Assembly: GCA_964017235.1 (NCBI GenBank)
Contig: OZ024934.1
Span: 87,758,706-87,822,705 of the forward strand
Direction of reading: 5' to 3'
Length of the DNA stretch: 64,000 nt
Origin: Sabellastarte sp. h YS-2021
Lineage: Eukaryota > Annelida > Polychaeta > Sabellida > Sabellidae
In this document: positions 33,766-40,519 of the stretch, one piece after another
How the letters are laid out: the number at the start of each line of letters is the position of its first letter
Numbering within the stretch: the stretch's first letter is position 1
Notes under the pieces: model-generated
Databases searched by the model: none
Seen by the model: only the letters and a program-made list of their open reading frames with translations
What the model was told of the DNA's origin: nothing
Position numbers and translations under genes: made by a program

Positions 33766-33937
33766 ACGAAAAAGATGCTATGACGTCACTCTGTCTAGAC
33801 AGGAAGGAAGTATGACACGCCATCTGGCGAGTGCACAGTACTGGGCCGGCCTGGCCGGTGGAGACACAGGACATCTTTTTCTGACGTTTGGCGGGCCGGT
33901 CCGCGCCGACCGGATAAGCTATTGTCCATTGGATAGG
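33766..33937. repeat. Inverted terminal repeat of DIRS-C (5' end)
   Basis: This is the partner of 27704-27875. It carries the CpG-intact version at most mismatching sites, and tgacgtca at 33781-33788. Confidence 0.9.
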
Positions 33938-33957
33938 ATGTATTAACGCAATAAAAT

Positions 33958-34013
33958 GGGATTTACACCTTTCTTTTGTGGCAACCCTGTAACAGAATGA
34001 GCATTTACAACAC
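33958..34013 (-). mobile_element. DIRS-B, 56-bp middle piece
   Basis: It encodes part of B's cysteine cluster (CCKCSFCYRVATKERCKS). It is all that remains of B between insertions C and D. Joining it to 27660 and to 40384 gives one continuous frame. Confidence 0.88.
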
Positions 34014-34058
34014 AAAATGGAAAATTTAATAGTAAATTAAATTTTTATAAGTTAATAC

Positions 34059-34240
34059 CTTACCTAGTGGACAGATGCATTTGTCCGGCGCCTTGCCGGT
34101 CACGCCAAACGTTAGAAAAAAACGTCCTGAGCTGGGCTCTGGCCGGGACCGGTAGTGTCCTGTTCATTCGCCAGGTGGCTGTATAGCCAACCTGCTGGTA
34201 TACTGCGCATGCTCGCGCATGCGCTCTTCCTCTTTTTGTT
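34059..34240. repeat. Inverted terminal repeat of DIRS-D (3' end)
   Basis: By reading it is identical to the reverse complement of 40183-40364. It lacks the tgacgtca found in A and C and has instead gcgcatgcgc (34215-34224), which fits the NRF1 binding consensus. Confidence 0.94.
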
Positions 34241-34300
34241 GTCTACCTATGAATTTCCCCTTATACTAGAATAGCGGGGCAGGTAGGGTGGGAATCCCCT

Positions 34301-34396
34301 TGTCCACTAGGTAAGGTATTAACTTATAAAAATTTAATTTACTATTAAATTTTCCATTTTATTGCGTTAATACATCTTACCTAGTGGACAGATGCA
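34301..34396. repeat. Internal complementary region of DIRS-D
   Basis: It carries the two outer termini joined head to head around ccattttattgcgttaatac, matching both element ends to the base where the target begins. Confidence 0.9.
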
Positions 34397-34509
34397 GAAT
34401 AACTACCCAGTGGAAGGAGGGTAGCAGAAGAAGGGGAATTCCTGAGAACTCTAGATACTAAGGGGTGATTCCAGCCATGGTTAAATAAACCAGTCCTTAG
34501 GAAAAAACA

Positions 34510-34528
34510 CCCCCCCCCCCCCTTTTTT
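34510..34528 (-). other. Polypurine tract of DIRS-D
   Basis: On the coding strand it is six A followed by thirteen G, in the same position as in A and C. Confidence 0.6.
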
Positions 34529-34721
34529 GGAAATTTCCTTGTACCAACTCAACCGAGGGTACAGAGGGAAGGAGAGAGAGAGTTCATCACGTAGTGAGGA
34601 AGACGAACAGGAACTGAAAAACCTAATAATTCCCTGGAACCACTTAGGCTCGTGATAATCCAGGGGAAAACTTATTTATGAAATTATGTACACTATACAC
34701 AATAATTCCCAAAGAGGGACT

Positions 34722-37700
34722 TTATTTGTCCGCCTGGACCTGTTGGGCAGCCACAATGGGCCCCAGATGGTACAGGTCCGAGTCGGCCCAAGCTAGGTCC
34801 TTCAGATAGAACTGAGTAAAGGTATTGTGGGCTTTCCAATGACAGGCCGAGAGAATTTGTTCCAAGGACACGCCTCCCTGAAAAGCCTTGGAAGCCGCAA
34901 AAGCCCTGACATCATGTGCCTTGACTTGAAGCAACTTGTGGGAATCCTCATCGGATACTTGGTAGCACAAGAGCACTGTTTGTTTAATCCAAGAGGAGAT
35001 AGTAGCCGGAACAATATCTTTCTCAAAGCTCTTCCGGAAGGACACAAAAACCAGATCCTTCCCTTTGCGGAGATCCTTGGTTCTGTCTAGATAGTAACGT
35101 AGGGCCCTGACTGGGCACAAGGACCTATCCTCCTTAAGCTCTTTGTCCAAGGAGGGTGCCAAGGCCGGGATCACTACTGGAGCCACAGATGCCGGGCCTT
35201 CTTTGGCCAACTGATTCTTGGAAAGAAACATGGGAGACGGATAGAAAGACACCTGACTCCAGTTCTCTTGGTGCCGTATATTCTTGAATAGCCAAGCATG
35301 AATTTCACTTCTACGCTTGCCTGAACCTAGAGCGAGAAGAAAAACTGTCTTAAAGGTCAGATGCTTAAGGGAAGCCTTCCTCATTGGTTCAAAAGGAGGT
35401 TTAGTCAACTGGTGAAGGACAAGGGAAAGATTCCAAGAAGGCAGCCCTCGTCTGCCCTTGGGCTTATCCCTATGAAAACTGTCCAATAAACGGGTTAAGT
35501 TTTCATCTTTGCTGATGTTCACCTCCTGATTTCCCACCATGTCCGCAATAGCAGTTCTGTAACCGTCAATGGTGCTAGGCTGGAGTTTCCTTTCTTTGAA
35601 TAGATAGAGCAGGAAATCAGCGATCTGGTTCACAGAGGGCGACCGGAAGTCCACCTTATGTGCGTCACACCATTTGATAAAAATGGCCCACTTTGACTTA
35701 TAAACGGCTCTGGTTGAACTTCTCTGAGGAGCCTCAATTCTTGCTGCCACTTCATCAGTGAACCCTTGTTCTTGAATGCAGGAGGCTCTAGGAGCCACGC
35801 ATGTAGATTTAAGTTGGCTAGGTTCTTGTGAAGAAGGCCATTGAGAGGCTGAGTCACGAGATCCTTGCGAAGGGGGAGCTGGAAAGGAATTTGCACGGAC
35901 AGATTGACCAGATCCCAAAACCAAGGCATGTTGGGCCAACCTGGGGCAATTAGGACCATCCTTAAGCATCCCTGATCCATTACCTTCGACGTCACCTGAT
36001 TGAGCAGTGAGACCGGAGGAAAGGCGTAAACATCCAGATTCCCCCATGGTATGCTGAGGGCGTCCACAGCCCAGGCTGCCGGATCCGGCACCGGTGACAC
36101 AAACTGGGGAAGTTTGTGGTTGAACCGGGTTGCAAAGAGGTCCACTTGTGGGAGGTCCCAGTTGGAGAACAAGCGATTGAACACTGGTAGGGACAGGGAC
36201 CATTCTGTCTGGATCACCTGACTGTGCCTGGATAGTTTGTCCGCTATCACATTCAGGCGACCCGGAATGTGCCTTGCCCTCAGGATTATTCCTCTGGGAT
36301 GGCACCAAGCCAGAAGTCTCCACAGGAGGGCACAGAGAGAGCCTGATCTCATACCTCCTTGCTTGTTGATGTAGGCAACCACAGTTGTGTTGTCTGTGGC
36401 TATGAGAACAACCTGATCCCTGCAGAGATGCTCGAAACTCTTGAGGGCCAGAAAGACTGCTTTCAGCTCTAGAAAGTTTATATGGAGGTGACTTTCTGGT
36501 TCTGACCAAACGCCTTGCGCTACAGCCTCTCCTAAGTGAGCGCCCCAACCTTCGTTTGAGGCGTCTGTAAAAACTTGTAGAGCGTGACGTAGGGCATGTA
36601 GGGGTTGCCCTCGCAGTACATTCTTTTCGTCCAACCACCAATCCAGATGGGGGTGCAGGGACGGGGGAACCGGAATCACTTTTTCCAGGACCTCCGGTAC
36701 ATGCCAATGCTGTTTGAGATGCCACTGAATTGGTCTCATGCGGAGGCGACCCAGCCAGACTTGCTTCTCTGTGGCTGTCAAGAGACCTATGAGGGACATA
36801 AACTGCCTGACCGTGCAGGAGTCCCTGTTCTTTACAAAGAGAAGTTTCGCCTTTAATGTCTCCCAGCGCTCTGACGTGGGTAGAACCCGTCCCGTCAGGA
36901 GATCGAACCGGTAGCCTACGAAATTGAACACTTGCTGGGGTACCAGTTCTGACTTCTCCAAGTTGACCACCCAACCTAATTCGCGGCAGAGGGCCAAGAG
37001 GGTCTGGGTATTTCGTTGGCAGGTTTCCGGGCATGGGGCTCTGAGCAACCAGTCGTCTAGGTACTGGTGGATTCTTATACCCTTTGTTTGGGCCAACAAT
37101 TTCACCTCCTTTACCACCTTGGTAAATTCCAACGGAGCCGTGGCTAGTCCGAATGGAAGGGCTGTGAACTGATATGCCTTGCTGTTCAAAAAGAACCTGA
37201 GGTATTTTCTGGATCTGGGATGGATGGGGATATGAAAGTAAGCGTCGCTGAAATCCAGTGACGTGACCCATTCCCCTTTTTGTAAGGAGACCCTTATGGT
37301 TTCCGGTGTTTCCATCTTGAAAGTGTTTGTTTGGAGATAAAGGTTTAACTGGCTGAGGTCCAAAATGGGTCTCCACTTTTTGTTGGGTTTTGGGACCAAG
37401 AACAACCGGTTGTAAAAGGACAGGGAGGTCCGTACAACCACCTTTTCGACTACCAACTTTTTTCTTAGTGCAACCAAGGCCTCTGACAGAGCCCGGCTTC
37501 TTACCGGATTTGCATAACCACTTGTGATGAGAGGAAACCGTGTCAAAGGGGGCCTCATTTTGAACGGTAGGGTATAACCCTCCTTCAAAATGGAGACTAC
37601 CCTGGGATTTGCCCCTAGTTCTTGCCACTTTGGCCAAAAGGTCTGTAGTCTCCCCCCTACACCCAACTCTTTGACAACATTGGGGACATTTGGAACAGGT

Positions 37701-37838
37701 TTGGCAGAAAGACAATGATTTACAAAAGAAGCACCTTTGACAAGTTTTATTTCTGTCTTTTTCACCACGGGTCTTATACCTTTCTTTTGCGGAAGCCCTT
37801 TTGAAATTGCATACTGAGCATGAGTTGCAACATGACAA
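34722..37838 (-). CDS. Tyrosine recombinase frame of DIRS-D, with cysteine cluster upstream
   Basis: The gag reading frame, open from the gag TGA (38007) to 34722, carries a cysteine cluster (SCCNSCSVCNFKRASAKERY, CQRCFFCKS, CQTCSKCPQCC, GCRG), then about 2 kb overlapping RT in another phase, then the recombinase. Core-binding domain: VDFRSPSVNQIADFLLYLF. Catalytic residues: box I arginine at 35310-35315 (GSGKRRSEIHAW), histidine at 34914-34916 and arginine at 34905-34907 (KAHDVRAF), CHWKAHNTF and tyrosine at 34806-34808 (TFTQFYL). It should cut and join the circular cDNA into the genome. The translation start is unknown; the first ATG at 37838 is only the first in frame. RT and recombinase domains overlap by about 150 bp. 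Confidence 0.85.
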   Translation of the reverse strand: MSCCNSCSVCNFKRASAKERYKTRGEKDRNKTCQRCFFCKSLSFCQTCSKCPQCCQRVGCRGETTDLLAKVARTRGKSQGSLHFEGGLYPTVQNEAPFDTVSSHHKWLCKSGKKPGSVRGLGCTKKKVGSRKGGCTDLPVLLQPVVLGPKTQQKVETHFGPQPVKPLSPNKHFQDGNTGNHKGLLTKRGMGHVTGFQRRLLSYPHPSQIQKIPQVLFEQQGISVHSPSIRTSHGSVGIYQGGKGGEIVGPNKGYKNPPVPRRLVAQSPMPGNLPTKYPDPLGPLPRIRLGGQLGEVRTGTPASVQFRRLPVRSPDGTGSTHVRALGDIKGETSLCKEQGLLHGQAVYVPHRSLDSHREASLAGSPPHETNSVASQTALACTGGPGKSDSGSPVPAPPSGLVVGRKECTARATPTCPTSRSTSFYRRLKRRLGRSLRRGCSARRLVRTRKSPPYKLSRAESSLSGPQEFRASLQGSGCSHSHRQHNCGCLHQQARRYEIRLSLCPPVETSGLVPSQRNNPEGKAHSGSPECDSGQTIQAQSGDPDRMVPVPTSVQSLVLQLGPPTSGPLCNPVQPQTSPVCVTGAGSGSLGCGRPQHTMGESGCLRLSSGLTAQSGDVEGNGSGMLKDGPNCPRLAQHALVLGSGQSVRANSFPAPPSQGSRDSASQWPSSQEPSQLKSTCVAPRASCIQEQGFTDEVAARIEAPQRSSTRAVYKSKWAIFIKWCDAHKVDFRSPSVNQIADFLLYLFKERKLQPSTIDGYRTAIADMVGNQEVNISKDENLTRLLDSFHRDKPKGRRGLPSWNLSLVLHQLTKPPFEPMRKASLKHLTFKTVFLLALGSGKRRSEIHAWLFKNIRHQENWSQVSFYPSPMFLSKNQLAKEGPASVAPVVIPALAPSLDKELKEDRSLCPVRALRYYLDRTKDLRKGKDLVFVSFRKSFEKDIVPATISSWIKQTVLLCYQVSDEDSHKLLQVKAHDVRAFAASKAFQGGVSLEQILSACHWKAHNTFTQFYLKDLAWADSDLYHLGPIVAAQQVQADK

Positions 37839-38203
37839 GATACAAGAGGATTTGAAGGTTTTGGAACAGTGTTTAAAGAAGGAACTTTGACTATTGTCTG
37901 AACATTTAAACTGTCCTGAACCACAGGTTGTACAGTCTGCTTTACTAACTTTGACGTTTTCCCCACATTTACTGATTTCTGAATGGGAGGAAACATGCTG
38001 TAATTGTCATTTAAAACCTTTATATCCCTTGGAACGAGAGAAACGAGGGTTAGAACCCCTTCCTCTGCCACGTCCTCTATTCCTAGGCCTACTAAATTGC
38101 CTCCATGGTTGTTGTTCTTGTTCCGTACCGGTAGACCTTTGATCCCTTCTGTCATAAGGCCGGTATCTGTTGGCTGTCCTCCAACCGGACTGCTGTGAAG
38201 CAC
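35630..38203 (-). CDS. Reverse transcriptase / RNase H / Dam-methylase-like polyprotein of DIRS-D
   Basis: The 857-codon frame overlaps the last 65 codons of gag. Conserved protein begins near the gag stop, so +1 recoding rather than the first ATG is the likely entry. RT has SLDFSDAYFHIP and YLDDW (YLDD at 381-384) and PFGLATAPLEF. RNase H has TDASNEGWG, LELKA, TDNTT and ADKLSR, complete for catalysis. The methylase-like domain has VDLFATRF, VYAFPPVSLL and VLIAPGWPNMPWF, matching the order of phage Dam methylase motifs but with FPP in place of NPPY. The frame ends at 35630, inside the recombinase core-binding region. Confidence 0.92.
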   Translation of the reverse strand: MLHSSPVGGQPTDTGLMTEGIKGLPVRNKNNNHGGNLVGLGIEDVAEEGVLTLVSLVPRDIKVLNDNYSMFPPIQKSVNVGKTSKLVKQTVQPVVQDSLNVQTIVKVPSLNTVPKPSNPLVSCHVATHAQYAISKGLPQKKGIRPVVKKTEIKLVKGASFVNHCLSAKPVPNVPNVVKELGVGGRLQTFWPKWQELGANPRVVSILKEGYTLPFKMRPPLTRFPLITSGYANPVRSRALSEALVALRKKLVVEKVVVRTSLSFYNRLFLVPKPNKKWRPILDLSQLNLYLQTNTFKMETPETIRVSLQKGEWVTSLDFSDAYFHIPIHPRSRKYLRFFLNSKAYQFTALPFGLATAPLEFTKVVKEVKLLAQTKGIRIHQYLDDWLLRAPCPETCQRNTQTLLALCRELGWVVNLEKSELVPQQVFNFVGYRFDLLTGRVLPTSERWETLKAKLLFVKNRDSCTVRQFMSLIGLLTATEKQVWLGRLRMRPIQWHLKQHWHVPEVLEKVIPVPPSLHPHLDWWLDEKNVLRGQPLHALRHALQVFTDASNEGWGAHLGEAVAQGVWSEPESHLHINFLELKAVFLALKSFEHLCRDQVVLIATDNTTVVAYINKQGGMRSGSLCALLWRLLAWCHPRGIILRARHIPGRLNVIADKLSRHSQVIQTEWSLSLPVFNRLFSNWDLPQVDLFATRFNHKLPQFVSPVPDPAAWAVDALSIPWGNLDVYAFPPVSLLNQVTSKVMDQGCLRMVLIAPGWPNMPWFWDLVNLSVQIPFQLPLRKDLVTQPLNGLLHKNLANLNLHAWLLEPPAFKNKGSLMKWQQELRLLREVQPEPFISQSGPFLSNGVTHIRWTSGRPL

Positions 38204-40070
38204 CCGGACCGGGTCTCAGAGCAGAACCGGAAGCCTCATGCTTGATGATATCCTGTTCAGCAGTGGCAATGACTGCGTCGGGAAAGAGGCCATAGCCAAA
38301 CATTGGAGCATTTCTAAGATGTAACCATGTATCTTGCTTGACACCAGGCTTCATATGTTCTAGATAAGCATCACGTCGGATCAAGATAAGATTAGCAAGA
38401 TGCACAAACACACTGTCCGCGAGATGTTGCAAAGCCGTGCCCATGGCAACAGAGACACTTTGGTGAAAGGCCATAAGATCCTTGAGGTCGTTCAGGGCAC
38501 CAGACACTTCCTTAGGGGCTTTGCCCTTGTTGATGCGGGAACATAACATGGCAACATTACTAGACATTTTATCTTGCAACTCACTAGCGCACCGGTTGAA
38601 CCCTGCAGCATTGTTAACGATATATGAGTTCTCCCTAGCGCACTTCTCCCACCTTCTGAGGTATTCCTGTGAAATGGGCCTAGAAGGAGGGCCTGCAGCT
38701 GGATAGGCCGAAGCCTTAGTAAGCCTTGGAAACTGAGAATTGAGTTTCGCTTCTGTATTATGCCAACTGAAGAGTTTTCTACCCGGTCTGTGGGGGCCAT
38801 CTTGTTTAATGGTATACATCTGATACCATCTTGCCTGTGACTTGGGGATCTTCACAAACTGGTCTTTTTTCAGTCCGGCCGAGTCTTGGGCCCTTGAAGG
38901 GTAGCCTTCTGCCACAACTGTATTGAGTCGCTCCAACTTCTGGCAGAGCCAGTCATCCGGCGGCATTTCAACTGAAATACGGGCAGGCCTTTTAGGATTC
39001 TTACCCTTCCAAGGGTTATTGGATTTATCCGGCTCATTCAAGTCACTTTCAAAGTCCGGTATGTGAGTCCACCCCATGAAGGAACGAACCGACCTTACAG
39101 TTTCTCTGTAGTTCATCTCTTCGGTTTGCTCAGGGTGTTCCAGAGTATCAGAGGAAATCTCACCCTCGTCAGAGTCAGAGTGCACAGACGACACATCAGA
39201 ACCGGCCAAAGGGTCATCAAAATCAATGTCGTCCGGTTCCGGTGGAAGATTGAATGTACCGGGGAAAGCAGAAGCTGAAGATGAAGTTGTAGGCTTAGCC
39301 AAAAACAGGTCACCAGCAGAACCGGCTTGGTCATCTTCCGGTGTAAGGGTGACTGAAGATGCCGGAGGGGCTTTCTTCTGTACTGTAGCCTGCGTTACAC
39401 TCTCCGGACCGGAGGTGCCCAAAGCAGGGACCGGCTTATCCAAGGGAACCGGTTTATCAGCTATCTTGACTGACTTCTTATGTTTTTTGTCTTTAGTTTT
39501 CTTAGGTTTATCCTCCCCAGATTTAACAACGGCCTCCTGCACTGCCGGGGACTCCACCGGACCGGTGGGCCGGGCAGCCGGGGCAATAAAGGGGGATTCA
39601 GAAGGCACAGCTTTTGAACTTGAAGGGTTCACCGCCATCTTGGGGGTGGAGAAAACATTGCCTCTACTCAACAAGGCTTCTACACGTGCAAATTGCTCTG
39701 CCCATTTATCATTCATCAGAGAAAACTGTTCTGCTGTAACAAAAGTGGCAGGATGAGATGTACTCTGAGGAGGGGCAGTAAAAGTTGGCTCCGCAGAAGA
39801 ATCCACGGAAGCAATGACTTCAACTTCTTTAGGGGAAACTAAAATACCTGCTTTACGGTCTTTCCTGATTCTGTAAGAAGGGGTAGAAATCAACTCCTTT
39901 TGTTCATCAGAGAAGGAATCGCACACACTACACTGTTTGTCTTTAACACAAGGGTCATCCCCAATGCCTTTATCGCGACAACGCGCGCATTTCTTGTGCA
40001 AATCAAAGGCGGCCATAACGTGGCCACAAGACCCCCGCCTTTGTCCTTTCTTTTCCCCTGGTGAATCCAT
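38007..40070 (-). CDS. Gag-like ORF of DIRS-D
   Basis: This 687-residue structural protein has an N-terminal cysteine/histidine cluster (CGHVMAAFD, CARCRDKGIGDDPCV, CSVC), a Lys- and Pro-rich middle, the conserved block YRETVRSVRSFMGWTHIPDF, the helical block NNAAGFNRC to LFPDAVIATAEQDI, and an Arg/Gly-rich C-terminus (RPRNRGRGRGRG). It ends AAA-TGA-CA. The start ATG lies about 113 bp inside the 5' terminal repeat. Confidence 0.88.
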   Translation of the reverse strand: MDSPGEKKGQRRGSCGHVMAAFDLHKKCARCRDKGIGDDPCVKDKQCSVCDSFSDEQKELISTPSYRIRKDRKAGILVSPKEVEVIASVDSSAEPTFTAPPQSTSHPATFVTAEQFSLMNDKWAEQFARVEALLSRGNVFSTPKMAVNPSSSKAVPSESPFIAPAARPTGPVESPAVQEAVVKSGEDKPKKTKDKKHKKSVKIADKPVPLDKPVPALGTSGPESVTQATVQKKAPPASSVTLTPEDDQAGSAGDLFLAKPTTSSSASAFPGTFNLPPEPDDIDFDDPLAGSDVSSVHSDSDEGEISSDTLEHPEQTEEMNYRETVRSVRSFMGWTHIPDFESDLNEPDKSNNPWKGKNPKRPARISVEMPPDDWLCQKLERLNTVVAEGYPSRAQDSAGLKKDQFVKIPKSQARWYQMYTIKQDGPHRPGRKLFSWHNTEAKLNSQFPRLTKASAYPAAGPPSRPISQEYLRRWEKCARENSYIVNNAAGFNRCASELQDKMSSNVAMLCSRINKGKAPKEVSGALNDLKDLMAFHQSVSVAMGTALQHLADSVFVHLANLILIRRDAYLEHMKPGVKQDTWLHLRNAPMFGYGLFPDAVIATAEQDIIKHEASGSALRPGPGASQQSGWRTANRYRPYDRRDQRSTGTEQEQQPWRQFSRPRNRGRGRGRGSNPRFSRSKGYKGFK

Positions 40071-40182
40071 GATATATATAGCACAAAACTACTAACACAC
40101 TTTAAACAAATATCCAATCTAACACTAGTAAAATTAAAAAAGTTTCTCTTAAACTTCAAGCGTTAACAAAATGGACGCGCCA

Positions 40183-40364
40183 AACAAAAAGAGGAAGAGC
40201 GCATGCGCGAGCATGCGCAGTATACCAGCAGGTTGGCTATACAGCCACCTGGCGAATGAACAGGACACTACCGGTCCCGGCCAGAGCCCAGCTCAGGACG
40301 TTTTTTTCTAACGTTTGGCGTGACCGGCAAGGCGCCGGACAAATGCATCTGTCCACTAGGTAAG
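40183..40364. repeat. Inverted terminal repeat of DIRS-D (5' end)
   Basis: This is the identical partner of 34059-34240. An NRF1-like gcgcatgcgc lies at 40199-40208 with a purine-rich ETS-like aggaag beside it, probably part of the element promoter. Confidence 0.92.
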
Positions 40365-40519
40365 ATGTATTAACGCAATAAAAGTCTACATGTGAATGTA
40401 CAGTCACTTTCTTGTCTCCTGCTATCACTGGAGAAGGGTTCAAGCCTATCTGACCGGACACATAAACACAGTCCTTCCGTCCGGTAACAAACTCTACACA
40501 TTGATTGTCATTTACGCGG

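Larger units (their letters stand above)
27661..33957 (-). mobile_element. DIRS-type retrotransposon C (complete but defective)
   Basis: This 6.3-kb element is inserted into B. Its 172-bp inverted terminal repeats (27704-27875 and 33766-33937) differ at about six positions, mostly CpG transitions, so it is older than A and D. Removing it at a shared AAT core restores the reading frame of B's cysteine cluster, which fixes the insertion point. Gag has a frameshift and a premature stop, RT a nonsense codon and the recombinase a frameshift. Confidence 0.92.
34014..40383 (-). mobile_element. DIRS-type retrotransposon D (complete, all frames open)
   Basis: This 6.4-kb element is inserted in B, 57 bp from C. 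It has identical 182-bp inverted terminal repeats, internal complementary region, polypurine tract, gag (687 residues), RT/RNase H/methylase-like frame (857 codons) and an uninterrupted recombinase frame with all catalytic residues. Only an AAAA core is shared by element and target, with no longer duplication, as expected for a tyrosine recombinase. Identical repeats and open frames point to a recent insertion. Confidence 0.94.

Noticed and set aside
33680..34015. 111-codon minus-strand ORF at the C/D junction as a separate gene
   Set aside because: It joins the terminal repeat of element C to the 56-bp piece of element B. The coding part is only B's cysteine cluster.
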